The notes: a model not told the origin generated them from the sequence alone. A DNA stretch of 64,000 nt from Aurantiacibacter sp. D1-12 (GCF_028858515.1 NZ_JAPJZJ010000004.1:62001-126000), one strand, 5' to 3'; positions 44,560-54,174 are shown, numbered from the stretch's first letter. Made by a program: numbers and translations.

Positions 44560-45555
44560 ATGAACAGGCATTACCCCAACACCAGATTGCGCCGCACCCG
44601 CGCCACTACGTGGAGCCGCGCGATGGTGCGCGAAACCGTGCTGACGCCGGCCGACCTAATCTGGCCGCTTTTCGTGACCGAAGGTGAAGGGGTCGAAGAT
44701 CCCGTAGCAAGCCTGCCCGGTGTATCGCGCTGGTCGGTGAACGGCATTGCGAAGCGCGCGAAGGAAGCGGTCGACCTCGGCATTCCTTGCATTGCGCTGT
44801 TCCCCAACACGCAAGCCGACAAGCGCAGCGATGACGGGGCCGAAGCGCTCAATCCCGACAACCTAATGTGCCGAGCGATCAAGGCGGTGAAGGATGCCTG
44901 CGGAGACGATGTCGGCGTGCTGACCGATGTCGCGCTCGATCCCTATACCTCGCACGGGCAGGACGGGCTGGTGGATGCCTCCGGCTATGTCACCAATGAC
45001 GACACCGTCGCGGTGCTGGTCGACCAGGCGCTCAACCAGGCAGAAGCTGGCGCGGACATTGTCGCGCCATCAGACATGATGGATGGCCGTGTCCACGCCA
45101 TTCGCATGGCGCTGGAGATGGGCAACCATCCCAACGTGCAGATCATGGCCTACTCGGCAAAATATGCCTCTGCCCTCTACGGTCCGTTCCGCGATGCCGT
45201 GGGCAGTGGTGGACGGCTGGTCGGCGATAAGAAGACCTACCAGATGGATGCGGCCAATGGAGACGAGGCGTTGGCCGAGGTCGCGCTCGACATCGCTGAA
45301 GGTGCGGACAGTGTGATGGTGAAGCCGGGTCTCGCCTATCTCGATATCATCTGGCGCGTGAAGCAGCGGTTCGACGTGCCGGTATATGCCTATCAGGTGA
45401 GCGGCGAGTATGCCCTGATCGAAGCAGGCGCAGCCGCCGGCGTGGGTGATCGCGATGCGTTGCTGATGGAAAAGCTGGTGGCGTTCAAACGTGCGGGTTG
45501 CTCGGGCGTGCTGACCTATCATGCGCCTCTGGCCGCGAAACTGCTTGGTGGCTGA
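44560..45555 (+). CDS. hemB: Porphobilinogen synthase
   Basis: Condenses two 5-aminolevulinate to porphobilinogen in heme synthesis. The 331-residue product has LIWPLFVTEG, the DVALDPYTSHGQDG segment, APSDMMDGRV and the active-site lysine region VMVKPGLAYLDI. The metal-site loop reads DVALDPYTSHG without the zinc cysteines, the magnesium-type variant of alphaproteobacteria. Confidence 0.97.
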   Translation: MNRHYPNTRLRRTRATTWSRAMVRETVLTPADLIWPLFVTEGEGVEDPVASLPGVSRWSVNGIAKRAKEAVDLGIPCIALFPNTQADKRSDDGAEALNPDNLMCRAIKAVKDACGDDVGVLTDVALDPYTSHGQDGLVDASGYVTNDDTVAVLVDQALNQAEAGADIVAPSDMMDGRVHAIRMALEMGNHPNVQIMAYSAKYASALYGPFRDAVGSGGRLVGDKKTYQMDAANGDEALAEVALDIAEGADSVMVKPGLAYLDIIWRVKQRFDVPVYAYQVSGEYALIEAGAAAGVGDRDALLMEKLVAFKRAGCSGVLTYHAPLAAKLLGG

Positions 45556-45559
45556 GCCG

Positions 45560-46102
45560 ATGACCGAGTTTCGACATGAAACCGAGCGGCTGGTGCTGCG
45601 CGACTGGCGCGAGAGTGATGCACAGGACTTCCACCGGTTGCATTGCGATCCACAGGTCATGGCAACGCTCGGGCCGTTGCGCGACATGGACTATACCACC
45701 AACCTCATCACAGACCTCCAAAACCGGGCGAAGCGCAATGGAGGGCACACCTATTGGGCTGTCGAGCGCAAGGAGGATGGCCGCGTCATCGGTTTCTGCG
45801 GGCTTGATCGCGGCTATGAAGGCACGATTGTCGGCGAACTGGAAATCGGTTGGCGCCTGGCGAGTGATTGTTGGGGCGCAGGATACGCTACTGAAGCGGC
45901 AGAGGCATGTGTCAGCTGGGCGCGCGATCACAAGCCCGGGGAGCGTATTGTCGCGATTACGGCTGAAACCAATACCGCCAGTCGCGCCTTGATGACGCGG
46001 ATCGGGATGGAGCATTGCCCGGCTCTCGATTTCGAGCACAGCCATGTGGCAGAAGGTGATCCCCTCAGGCCGCACGTCGTATATGTGAAGGAAATGAATT
46101 GA
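45560..46102 (+). CDS. GNAT family N-acetyltransferase
   Basis: An acetyl-CoA dependent transferase of 180 residues of the RimJ/RimL type. It has LVLRDWRESDAQDFHRL near the N-terminus and the acetyl-CoA region LEIGWRLASDCWGAGYATEAAEA. ATG 45560 is 5 bp after hemB; its stop overlaps the next ATG. Substrate unknown. Confidence 0.9.
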   Translation: MTEFRHETERLVLRDWRESDAQDFHRLHCDPQVMATLGPLRDMDYTTNLITDLQNRAKRNGGHTYWAVERKEDGRVIGFCGLDRGYEGTIVGELEIGWRLASDCWGAGYATEAAEACVSWARDHKPGERIVAITAETNTASRALMTRIGMEHCPALDFEHSHVAEGDPLRPHVVYVKEMN

Positions 46103-48303
46103 TGGCCTCTTCGCGCCGCTGGCTGTTCACGATCACCATTTTGGCGGGCAGTTTCCTGCTGTTTCTGGTGCAGCCGATGGTGGCGCGCATGGCGCTGCCG
46201 CGATTGGGTGGCGCGCCCAACGTCTGGAACAGCGCGATGCTCGTCTATCAGGCGCTGCTTTTGGGCGGCTATGCCTATGCCCACTTTATCGGGCGCTTCT
46301 CCTTGAGGACACAGGGTATAGTGCACGTGATCGTGCTTGCTCTCGGCGGACTGACCTTGCCGCTGGCGCTGGCCGATATCGCCCCGCCTGCGCCCGGCCT
46401 GGAGGCATTCTGGGTGCCGTGGCTGTTCCTGCTGACGGTTGGCCCTGCTTTCTTCGCCATTTCCGCGCAGGCTCCGCTTATCCAACGCTGGTTTGCCGCG
46501 CATCCGGAGGCCGGCAACCCCTATCCGCTCTACGCGGCATCCAATCTGGGCAGTTTTGGTGGCTTGCTCACCTACCCGCTGCTGGCAGAGCCGCTTTTCT
46601 CGATCGGGCAGCAGAGCCTCTACTGGGCGATCGGATACGCCTTGCTCATCGTCCTGGTGATCACGGCAGTCATGGCGCGTAGTGGTGTTGAGGCACCCGT
46701 TGCGGCAGAAACCGCTGCAAGCGAGGGGGAAGGCGATGCCTCGACCAGCTGGAAGACCATTGGCCTGTGGTTGGCGCTCGCCGCGATTCCATCGGGCCTG
46801 ATGCTTTCGACCACGACCTTCCTCACCACCGATATTATGGCGATGCCGCTGCTGTGGGTGATCCCGCTGGGGCTCTATCTGCTCAGCTTCTCCATCGCCT
46901 TTGCGGAGAAGCGCGCAATTGCGGGCGTTTTCGTGTTCATTGCCCCGGTGATCCTGTTGGTCGATGGCAGCATCGCGATGTTCGCCGCTGGTCGCGCCGA
47001 TCTCCTGGCGGCTGCGGCGAGTATCATCCTGCTTTTCGTCGTCGCTGTAGCCCTGCATTCCAAGCTGTACGAGCATCGCCCTCCGCCATCGCAGTTGACC
47101 AAGTTCTACCTGATCATGTCCGCTGGCGGTGCGCTGGGCGGACTGTTCACCGCCCTCATAGCGCCGGTCGTGTTCGACTGGACGTGGGAGCATCCCTTGT
47201 TGATCCTTGGCGCGGCGGCGCTCCTGCCGTTGGGGGCCTGGCGCAAGCTGCTGGGCAACCGCTTCAGCAATCCGCGCATCATGCTGATCCTGCTCGCGGT
47301 GACGGTGATCATCGTGTTCAACGCCTCGCTCGCGATCTTCCAGTCGAGCCTGTCGCAGTCGCAGCTCACTGCCGGCCAGTGGGCGGCGCTCATCGGTGTG
47401 CTGCTGATCGCCATGCTGCTTGCCGCACGGCGCTGGTCTTACGTGCTCGGCTGCGCAGCCATGCTGCTCTCGCTTGGCGGGCTGTCCAACCTGCAGACAA
47501 GCGCGGAGGGCATGCGTGAACGCAGCTATTTCGGGATCTATTCGCTGCGTGAGGAGCCCGATGGCGATACGCTGCTGATGCACGGCACGACCATACACGG
47601 TGTGCAGCGCGCGGGTGAAGAAGCGCGGCGCATGCCGACCGCCTATTACGGGCGCAATTCGGGCGTTGGCCGCAGCCTTATGATGGCGGAGACGATGTTC
47701 GGCGCGAATGCCCGCGTGGGCGTCGTTGGCCTGGGTGTCGGAACGCTCGCTTGCTATAAACAGCCGGGGCAGGACTGGACCTTCTTCGAGATCGATCCGG
47801 TCGTGCTCGACTATTCGGACAACGGCCAGTTCACCTACCTTTCCGATTGCGCGCCGGACAGCCCGATTGTCATTGGCGATGCGCGGCTTGAGCTGGAAGA
47901 AATGCAAGCCGACAGCTTCGATGTGCTGGTCATCGATGCTTTCAGCTCTGATGCCATTCCGCTCCATCTGCTGACCGCTGAGGCGCTCGATATCTATCTG
48001 CGTGCGATTCCCGATGACGGGCTGCTGGTGATGCACATCTCCAACAATTACATCCGCTTGCAGCCGGTGATCGCCCGCTTGGCAGAATCGCGCGGCCTGA
48101 CCGCACGCCTGCGCAGCGATGGAGAGCGGCAGGAGGACGAGCTCTTCGCATCGAGCTGGGTTGCGCTGTCACGCGATCCGGCTCGGGTGGAGGCTCTGGC
48201 ATCCGAAGGCGGCTGGGACGAGCTGGAGGACCCCGAAGGCCCCGTCTGGACTGACGACTACGCATCGATCCTGCCCTACCTCGTCTGGGAGAACTTCCTG
48301 TGA
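46102..48303 (+). CDS. Fused MFS-like membrane and spermidine-synthase-like protein
   Basis: A 733-residue protein whose first ~470 residues form about a dozen hydrophobic helices and whose C-terminal ~230 form a cytoplasmic methyltransferase-fold domain of the spermidine synthase family (VGVVGLGVGTLACY near residue 544, FFEIDPVVLDYS, VIDAFSSDAIPLHLLT). The fusion is widespread in proteobacteria; polyamine synthesis is not shown. Overlaps the GNAT gene by 1 bp and the carbonic anhydrase-like gene by 4 bp. Confidence 0.88.
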   Translation: MASSRRWLFTITILAGSFLLFLVQPMVARMALPRLGGAPNVWNSAMLVYQALLLGGYAYAHFIGRFSLRTQGIVHVIVLALGGLTLPLALADIAPPAPGLEAFWVPWLFLLTVGPAFFAISAQAPLIQRWFAAHPEAGNPYPLYAASNLGSFGGLLTYPLLAEPLFSIGQQSLYWAIGYALLIVLVITAVMARSGVEAPVAAETAASEGEGDASTSWKTIGLWLALAAIPSGLMLSTTTFLTTDIMAMPLLWVIPLGLYLLSFSIAFAEKRAIAGVFVFIAPVILLVDGSIAMFAAGRADLLAAAASIILLFVVAVALHSKLYEHRPPPSQLTKFYLIMSAGGALGGLFTALIAPVVFDWTWEHPLLILGAAALLPLGAWRKLLGNRFSNPRIMLILLAVTVIIVFNASLAIFQSSLSQSQLTAGQWAALIGVLLIAMLLAARRWSYVLGCAAMLLSLGGLSNLQTSAEGMRERSYFGIYSLREEPDGDTLLMHGTTIHGVQRAGEEARRMPTAYYGRNSGVGRSLMMAETMFGANARVGVVGLGVGTLACYKQPGQDWTFFEIDPVVLDYSDNGQFTYLSDCAPDSPIVIGDARLELEEMQADSFDVLVIDAFSSDAIPLHLLTAEALDIYLRAIPDDGLLVMHISNNYIRLQPVIARLAESRGLTARLRSDGERQEDELFASSWVALSRDPARVEALASEGGWDELEDPEGPVWTDDYASILPYLVWENFL

Positions 48304-48869
48304 ACGATGACAGGTTCCCCGGTGCCACGATCATGGAGTTCGATGGCGTGTACCCGCAGATCCACGACAGCGTCTTTGTCGCACCCGGTGCGCGGATCAT
48401 TGGCGATGTCACCATAGGGCCCGAAGCGAGCGTCTGGTACAACTGCGTGCTGCGCGGAGACATTCACAAAATCGAAGTCGGCGCACGCAGCAATGTGCAG
48501 GACGGCAGCGTCTTCCACGTCGAAGGCCCCCGCCCAGACACCGATGGCGAGTCAACAATCGTTGGCGAAGACTGTGTGATCGGCCACATGGCCGTGGTCC
48601 ACGGTTGCCAGCTGGAAAACCGCGCTTTCGTCGGCATGGGAGCGGTCGCGATGGACGGCTCACGAATTGCCGAGGGCGGCATGCTGGGCGCCGGAGCCCT
48701 GCTCAGTCCCAACAAGAAAATCGGCCCCGGCGAAATCTGGATCGGCCGTCCGGCAAAATACTACCGCACGCAGGATGAAGCACAGATCGCCAAGATCAAA
48801 TTCCAGACCGAACGGTACTCCAAGCTGGCGCAAAGGCACCTGGCGCAGTTGCGCGGCGCAACTTCTTAG
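48300..48869 (+). CDS. Gamma-class carbonic anhydrase family protein
   Basis: Left-handed beta-helix protein of 189 residues of the CaiE/PaaY/YrdA type. Hexapeptide repeats (IIGDVTIGPEASVWYN, VGEDCVIGHMAVVHG) and metal-ligand histidines in DIHKIEVG and GHMAVVHG are visible. It starts with GTG, overlapping the upstream stop. Activity may be carbonate hydration or another trimer-fold role. Confidence 0.9.
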   Translation: MNDDRFPGATIMEFDGVYPQIHDSVFVAPGARIIGDVTIGPEASVWYNCVLRGDIHKIEVGARSNVQDGSVFHVEGPRPDTDGESTIVGEDCVIGHMAVVHGCQLENRAFVGMGAVAMDGSRIAEGGMLGAGALLSPNKKIGPGEIWIGRPAKYYRTQDEAQIAKIKFQTERYSKLAQRHLAQLRGATS

Positions 48870-48875
48870 TTTTTC

Positions 48876-48947
48876 GAAGCCGCGGAGGCGGCTTCGTCCT
48901 CGCTAGACGTGCAGGCAAGCTGCGCCCGCTGCGGGCGGGCGGTCGCC
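48876..48947. repeat. Partial copy of the 15.3 kb palindromic element
   Basis: A hairpin (GAAGCCGC-GGAG-GCGGCTTC) followed by GTCCTCGCTAGA and about 40 further bp that match 15431-15483 in inverted orientation with about three differences. The hairpin stem differs from the other copy at paired positions, so pairing is retained. A short CGGCCC/GGGCCG hairpin (48952-48967) and TTT follow and may help terminate the upstream gene. Confidence 0.7.
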
Positions 48948-48977
48948 TTTGCGGCCCTGACGGGCCGTTTACTCTCT

Positions 48978-50573
48978 CTAATCCCTGATCATCTTCCGTA
49001 GAGTACCAATACGGTCGGCTTCGTGTACTGGCTTGTCCCAGCGGATGCGGTGGATGCGCGGGAAGCGCATCGCGAGGCCTGACTTGTGACGCTTGCTCGT
49101 GTGGACGCTGTCAAAGGCCACTTCGAAGACGAGCGTTCGCTCGACCTCGCGCACCGGACCGAAGCGGTTGAGCGTTGTTTGCCGCACCAGCCTGTCGAGC
49201 TTCTTCAGTTCGGCATCGGTGAAGCCTGAATAGGCCTTGCCAACGGGTAACAACTCTGCCCCTGCGTCGGGGTCGCCATCCCAGCAACCAAAGGTGTAAT
49301 CCGAATAGAAGCTCGAGCGCTTGCCGCTCCCGCGCTGGGCATACATCAGCACACAATCGATCAGCAGCGGATCGCGTTTCCACTTGTACCACAACCCCGT
49401 CTTGCGCCCCGGGACGTAAAGGGAGTCGCGGCGCTTGAGCATCAGCCCTTCGATCGCGGCATCGCGGGTGCCCTCGCGAATTTCAGCGAGATGCTCAAAG
49501 TCACGCGCTTCGACGAGCTGGCTGAGATCGAAATGGTTGCCCGGCAGCTTGGGCACGGCGCTTTCAAGCTGGCCTCGCCGCCGCTGCCATTCGAGCGCGC
49601 GCTGATCCTCGCCATCCCACGACAGCACATCGTAGAGCCGGACAAAGGCGGGGCTTTCGGCGAGCATCTTCTTGCTTACTGTCTTGCGACCAAGGCGCTG
49701 CTGCAAGGCGTTGAAGCTGGCCGCACCGCCTTCTGCACCGCCCTGCGCATCGCCGCGCACAAGCAATTCGCCATCGAGCACCGCCGGGCGATCAAGCGCA
49801 CCCACCAGTTCGGGGAAAGTTGCGCTGATATCGTCGCCCGAGCGCGAATAGACCCGTGTCTCGCCCGCCACGTGGACCAGTTGCACGCGAATGCCGTCCC
49901 ACTTCCACTCGGCCGCATAGTCTTTCAGATCGACACGCAGCTCCTCCAGCGGATGGGCGAGCATAAACGGCCGGAAAAGCGGCACGTTCTTGGTATCGGG
50001 CGGATCGGCCCCGTCAGCCGCCCAGGCGAACAGTTCGGCATAGGGCGGCTCAAGCGCGTGCCAGTACTCCTCCACGTCATCGACGCTGACATCGAAGGCC
50101 TGCGCAAAAGCCACCTTGGCAAGGCGACTGGAGACACCAATGCGCATCCCGCCCGTCGCCAGCTTGATCAGCGCATAGCGACCTGATGGGTCGAGCCGGT
50201 CGAGCAGCTTGGGCAAGTCCACAGGTGCGGTGGCGCGAGTCATTTTCGCAAGCGTTTCAACGGCTTCGCTTACCGATGGTGGCGGCGCGACGTCACCGAT
50301 TGGCTCGGGCCACAGCAGGCTTACAGTTTCTGCCGTATCGCCGACGAAGTCGCGGCTGAGCTTCCACAGCACCGGATCAACGCGGTCCTGCATCAGGTTG
50401 CGTACGGTCGAACTTTTCACCGCCTTGAAATTGAGCCCGTTGGTCAGCGCGCCGAGCGCCCATCCGCGGTCGGGATCGGGCGTGCCGCGCAGATACTCGG
50501 CAATCAACCGGAGCTTCTCATTGCGAGACCGCGTATAGACGAGCGCTTCGAGGAGGCAGGCGAAGTCCTCCAC
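48978..50573 (-). CDS. ATP-dependent DNA ligase, DNA damage response type
   Basis: A 531-residue ligase of the family annotated 'cisplatin damage response ATP-dependent DNA ligase'. The nucleotidyl lysine is K224 in EWKWDGIRV; VYSRSGDDIS, LDGELLV and EGLMLKR (motifs III-IV) follow, and an OB domain ends at RIHRIRWDKP. The N-terminal ~200 residues are the alpha-helical DNA-binding domain. It overlaps the exonuclease gene start by one base and works with it in end repair by inference. Confidence 0.92.
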   Translation of the reverse strand: MEDFACLLEALVYTRSRNEKLRLIAEYLRGTPDPDRGWALGALTNGLNFKAVKSSTVRNLMQDRVDPVLWKLSRDFVGDTAETVSLLWPEPIGDVAPPPSVSEAVETLAKMTRATAPVDLPKLLDRLDPSGRYALIKLATGGMRIGVSSRLAKVAFAQAFDVSVDDVEEYWHALEPPYAELFAWAADGADPPDTKNVPLFRPFMLAHPLEELRVDLKDYAAEWKWDGIRVQLVHVAGETRVYSRSGDDISATFPELVGALDRPAVLDGELLVRGDAQGGAEGGAASFNALQQRLGRKTVSKKMLAESPAFVRLYDVLSWDGEDQRALEWQRRRGQLESAVPKLPGNHFDLSQLVEARDFEHLAEIREGTRDAAIEGLMLKRRDSLYVPGRKTGLWYKWKRDPLLIDCVLMYAQRGSGKRSSFYSDYTFGCWDGDPDAGAELLPVGKAYSGFTDAELKKLDRLVRQTTLNRFGPVREVERTLVFEVAFDSVHTSKRHKSGLAMRFPRIHRIRWDKPVHEADRIGTLRKMIRD

Positions 50574-51577
50574 TACTCGTCCTCATCCTCGCGCCCGATC
50601 ATCGCTAGCGCACGGGCGCGGCGTTGGTGGAGTTGGTGCCAGCGGAGCAGCGCTTCCTCGCGGCCGTGGGTGATCCAGGTTTCGTGCGGATCGACTTCCT
50701 CGATCGTGCGCGTGAGTTCGTGCCAGTCTGCGTGGTCTGAAATCACGAGTGGCAACTCGACATTGCGCTGGCGAGCGCGCTGGCGCACGCGCATCCATCC
50801 ACTTGCCATCGCGGTGATGGGATCGGGTAAGCGTCGGCTCCAGCGATCATTGAGCGCGCTTGGCGGGCAAACGACGATATGCCCGCGAATATCGTCCTTT
50901 TCGTGGTCCATCACCATGCGGAGCTCGCCCAGGTCGACGCCGTGTTCCTGATAGAGGCGACACATCTTCTCCATCGCGCCGTGCAGATAGATCGGCTGTG
51001 TGTGCCCTGCGGCGCGCAGCTCTGCGATCACGCGCTGCGCCTTGCCCAGCGCATAGGCACCTACGAGCACGCAGCGGTTGGGGTGCGCTTCGAGCCGCGC
51101 GAGCAGCTTCGCCATTTCGTCTGCGATAGGAGGATGGGTGAACAGCGGCAGGCCAAAGGTCGCTTCGGTGATGAAAATGTCGCAGGGGATCACTTCGAAC
51201 GGCGGGCAGGTCGGATCGGGGCGGCGCTTGTAGTCACCCGTGATCACCACTCGCTCGCCGGCATGTTCGAGCAGGATCTGCGCGCTTCCCAGCACGTGTC
51301 CTGCAGGTACAAAGGTCGCATCGACTCCGCCATCGAGCCGCACGGTCTCGCCGTAGGCGACCGACCGTACACCATCGCGCGTGTTGTAGCGTAGCTCCAT
51401 GATCGCCAGCGTTTCCGGAGTGGCTACAGTCTTGCCATGTCCGCCGCGTGCATGATCGGCGTGGCCGTGCGTTACCAGTGCCTTGCTAACCGCGCGCGAG
51501 GGATCGACCCAGCAATCGGCAGGGGGAATGTAGATCCCGTGCGGTTCGGGCTTGATCCAGGAAAAGGGCGCGGCCAT
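50573..51577 (-). CDS. Ligase-associated DNA exonuclease (metallo-beta-lactamase fold)
   Basis: A 334-residue beta-CASP-type nuclease. Metal motifs are THGHADHARGG, PAGHVLGSAQ, ITGDYKRRPD and a final SDHADWHEL/ITHGREEA. The same pair with the ligase is conserved in DNA damage clusters, usually with a DEXH helicase (Lhr) and the PdeM endonuclease. These two are not adjacent here. The 51-bp gap to the M1 gene contains a 12-bp direct repeat. Confidence 0.92.
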   Translation of the reverse strand: MAAPFSWIKPEPHGIYIPPADCWVDPSRAVSKALVTHGHADHARGGHGKTVATPETLAIMELRYNTRDGVRSVAYGETVRLDGGVDATFVPAGHVLGSAQILLEHAGERVVITGDYKRRPDPTCPPFEVIPCDIFITEATFGLPLFTHPPIADEMAKLLARLEAHPNRCVLVGAYALGKAQRVIAELRAAGHTQPIYLHGAMEKMCRLYQEHGVDLGELRMVMDHEKDDIRGHIVVCPPSALNDRWSRRLPDPITAMASGWMRVRQRARQRNVELPLVISDHADWHELTRTIEEVDPHETWITHGREEALLRWHQLHQRRARALAMIGREDEDE

Positions 51578-51602
51578 CCCTAAAGGAATTCACCGCGCCC
51601 CT

Positions 51603-51629
51603 GTGTGTTCCGTTTACGTGTGTTCCGTT
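51603..51629. repeat. Two-copy tandem 12-mer upstream of the exonuclease-ligase pair
   Basis: GTGTGTTCCGTT occurs at 51603-51614 and 51618-51629, a 15-bp period. It lies in the 51 bp between the M1 peptidase stop and the exonuclease start. It does not fit the alphaproteobacterial LexA pattern GTTC-N7-GTTC. Confidence 0.5.
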
Positions 51630-53308
51630 CAGCGACTTTCCTGCCAGCGTGCAATCGCCTCGTCATACATCAGGATCTGGTTGTCCGGATCGGGGAGGAA
51701 ATGCGCGTTTTCGTCGGGCAGCTCGATCTCGCCGCGTCCGCCAGTCATCATCAGCGTGCGGTTGGAACCGTTCACACGCACTTCCAGAGGCATCTCAAAG
51801 GCATATTCGGATGGCGTGACCCATTCGAAGGCGACTGTGCGCCCGCTCTGCTCCACGTTCAGCCGAGGTAGATCTGCCTGATAGAAATAGGCATCGAAGA
51901 ACCAGTTGAGGTCTTCGCCGGTCATTTCCCCCAGAATAACGCGGAAATCGTCTGTCGTGCGTGAGACCGGGCGGATTTCTCCGGGCACCGGGCTTGTCGT
52001 CCCGTAGGTCAGCTGCGTGAGTGCAGGGAACAGCGCCTCTTCTCCTACGAGGTAGCGCATGGTGTGCATTACCCACGCACCCTTCGCGTAGATATCGCTG
52101 CCCCAGCCAGCCGCCTCGTCATTGTAATCGGGAAGCTCTCCTTCGGGCGAAACCAGAGGTACCTGGCTGCGAATGCCGCGCCGCTGACGCCACATTTCGG
52201 ATGTGTAATACATCTCGCCATGCATCCAGCCGAGGTAGAGCGGTTGCATCCACGTGCCGATCCCTTCGTGCAGCCACATGTGGTTGATGCTGGCATGGGT
52301 CAGCTGGTTGGCGAACCATTCGTGCGCGAATTCGTGCTGCAGCAGCCAGTCATAGCCCAGCGGATCGGGGCGGAAACGGTTGCCGTAGGCATTGATCGTC
52401 TGGTGCTCCATGCCGAGGTGCGGCGTTTCGACGATCCCCGCCTTCTCATCACCAAAGGGATAGGGGCCAATCGTGCTTTCGAAGAAATCGAGATAGGTTG
52501 CCATCTCGCGCACGAGCGCGCGCGCCTCTTTCCGGCTTTCGGGTAAGTGCCAGAACTGGATCGGGATAGTGTTGCCGAAACGGCTTTCGTACATCTGTTC
52601 GGAAAGCTCGTACGGCCCGATTTGCAGAACAATGCCGTAATTGCTCGGATCGCGCGCGGTCCAGTGGAAGGTCGTTGTGCCGTCACCGTTGTCGACCTCG
52701 CTCACCAGCCTGCCATTACCGGTGGCGGTCAGTCCGGTGGGCACCGTCCACATGGTGTCGATCGAACCAAGTCGGTGTGCCGAATTGTCGATGCACGGCC
52801 ACAGCATATCGCAGCCCTCGCCCTGAAACGCGGTTGCAATCCACGGCTGACCGTTCGATTGCGACCAGACAATGCCGCCATCCCACGGCGCGTTGCGGGC
52901 AACGTGCGGGGATCCTTCGTACTGGATGCGCAGATTGATCGTATCGCCGGCAGTGGCGGCGCTGGGTAGCCGCATCGTGAGAATGCCGCGCGGATTGGCA
53001 TAGGCGTCTGCAGCCAGCTCGACTCCGTCTATGCTGACGGCGGTGACATTGTAGCGCGGGTCCAGATCCAGCGCGAGCTCGTCCAGCGCTTCGCTTGCAG
53101 TCAGGCGATAGGAGCTGTCGCCTTCTATGCGCCGCCGGTCCGGCAGGACAGCGATAGCCAGATCCACATGCTCGATCTGCATCGCGGCGCGCGGGCCGGT
53201 CAGCGGTAGATCGGTCTGCGCGGTACGCTGGCTGAGGGACTGGGCATCGGCAGAAGCAGGCGTGAGAACGAGAGCTGTCAAAGGCAGCAACAGGAGATGT
53301 GCTTTCAT
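51629..53308 (-). CDS. M1 family aminopeptidase, exported
   Basis: A 559-residue zinc aminopeptidase. ATG 53308 begins a signal peptide (MKAHLLLLPLTALVLTPASA). The zinc site is LQHEFAHEWFANQ near residue 325 with the downstream glutamate in MWLHEGIGTW, and the exopeptidase-type HLGMEHQTIN motif (related to GAMEN) lies just before it. Likely periplasmic. Confidence 0.93.
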   Translation of the reverse strand: MKAHLLLLPLTALVLTPASADAQSLSQRTAQTDLPLTGPRAAMQIEHVDLAIAVLPDRRRIEGDSSYRLTASEALDELALDLDPRYNVTAVSIDGVELAADAYANPRGILTMRLPSAATAGDTINLRIQYEGSPHVARNAPWDGGIVWSQSNGQPWIATAFQGEGCDMLWPCIDNSAHRLGSIDTMWTVPTGLTATGNGRLVSEVDNGDGTTTFHWTARDPSNYGIVLQIGPYELSEQMYESRFGNTIPIQFWHLPESRKEARALVREMATYLDFFESTIGPYPFGDEKAGIVETPHLGMEHQTINAYGNRFRPDPLGYDWLLQHEFAHEWFANQLTHASINHMWLHEGIGTWMQPLYLGWMHGEMYYTSEMWRQRRGIRSQVPLVSPEGELPDYNDEAAGWGSDIYAKGAWVMHTMRYLVGEEALFPALTQLTYGTTSPVPGEIRPVSRTTDDFRVILGEMTGEDLNWFFDAYFYQADLPRLNVEQSGRTVAFEWVTPSEYAFEMPLEVRVNGSNRTLMMTGGRGEIELPDENAHFLPDPDNQILMYDEAIARWQESR

Positions 53309-53397
53309 TCTATCGGAATAACGCCGATTGACGAATTGCACCAGTCGTTACCGTTCGGGCTTCGCATTATCTCGACCTTCCGTACGCGCTCAAGCAA

Positions 53398-53814
53398 TCA
53401 GACAGACGATCCGGCCCCATAGCGATAGACCATCACCCCGCCGAACCATCCCCCGGCCATCAAGAATGCAGCTCCGAAAAAGCTGGAGATGATACTCGCG
53501 AGCGGGGGATGGCCGCTTGCCGTGAATACTTCGAGCCGGAGATAGAGAGCAATGCAGTAGGCGATCCAGGAAAGCCCTATCGCGGCGATGTGAAAGCCAG
53601 CGATGCGCTGGGCCGCTCCATTCAGCTTTGCCAAGTCTACCATCCCCGCCACCATCGCGATCAGTGCAGTGACAACTCCAGCCGCCATTGCCCAGGCGAC
53701 AGATTGGCTGTCGCTCCACGCTCCAACAAGCTGTGCCATATCTCCGGCACTGGCGGTGATCAGGAAGGCGATAGGAAAGTGCACCAGCATCGGATGGATG
53801 GGGTGGTTGACCAT
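53398..53814 (-). CDS. DUF2231 membrane protein
   Basis: A 138-residue inner-membrane protein with four hydrophobic helices. The family marker is HPIHPMLVHFPIAF at the N-terminus (conserved histidines that may bind heme or metal), with a further His in the third helix (AGFHIAAIGLSW). It lies 6 bp after the next membrane gene, both divergent from the iron-sulfur type regulator, so the three may be linked in redox control. Confidence 0.88.
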   Translation of the reverse strand: MVNHPIHPMLVHFPIAFLITASAGDMAQLVGAWSDSQSVAWAMAAGVVTALIAMVAGMVDLAKLNGAAQRIAGFHIAAIGLSWIAYCIALYLRLEVFTASGHPPLASIISSFFGAAFLMAGGWFGGVMVYRYGAGSSV

Positions 53815-53820
53815 ATTACT

Positions 53821-54174
53821 TCAGGCGACACCGATCAGGCTTCCGGCCAGCATCAGGAAGCCCAGAACTGCAGCACCTGCATGTACCAGAACCAGAGCCT
53901 TGGGCGCTATGATCTTGCGAATATGGAATGACGCGAGGGCAAATCCTCCCAGCGCTGCGATGAGCAACAGGAGCAACCCGATTGGCAATATCCCGCGATC
54001 ATCTGTCTGCATCTGGATTATTGCAAGGCCTGCCAGCACCAGGCCTGTCGCCCCCAAGGCGGCGTGGAGAAGTGACACCGCCCAAGAGGCGAGGCGTCCG
54101 CTCAGAACAGAGCGGGCGAGAACCAGACCCCCGATGGCGGCAATAGCAAAGGCCAAGACGGCATATTCCAACAT
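53821..54174 (-). CDS. Small multi-helix membrane protein
   Basis: A 117-residue protein with four hydrophobic helices and a short loop QMQTDDRGI. ATG 54174 is preceded by GAGGGAG at good spacing (the TTG at 54189 is not needed). Conserved histidines occur at SLLHAALG and LVHAGAA, possible heme ligands. It forms an operon with the DUF2231 gene and is divergent from the regulator. Confidence 0.72.
   Translation of the reverse strand: MLEYAVLAFAIAAIGGLVLARSVLSGRLASWAVSLLHAALGATGLVLAGLAIIQMQTDDRGILPIGLLLLLIAALGGFALASFHIRKIIAPKALVLVHAGAAVLGFLMLAGSLIGVA

Noticed and set aside
45928-48036. A 702-codon open frame on the minus strand opposite the spermidine-synthase-like gene
   Set aside because: It is antisense to a clear membrane/synthase gene and has the Arg/Gln/His-rich composition of GC-rich shadow frames.
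51603-51629. Possible LexA operator in the exonuclease upstream region
   Set aside because: The GTTC elements are 11 bp apart, not 7, so the alphaproteobacterial LexA pattern is not met.
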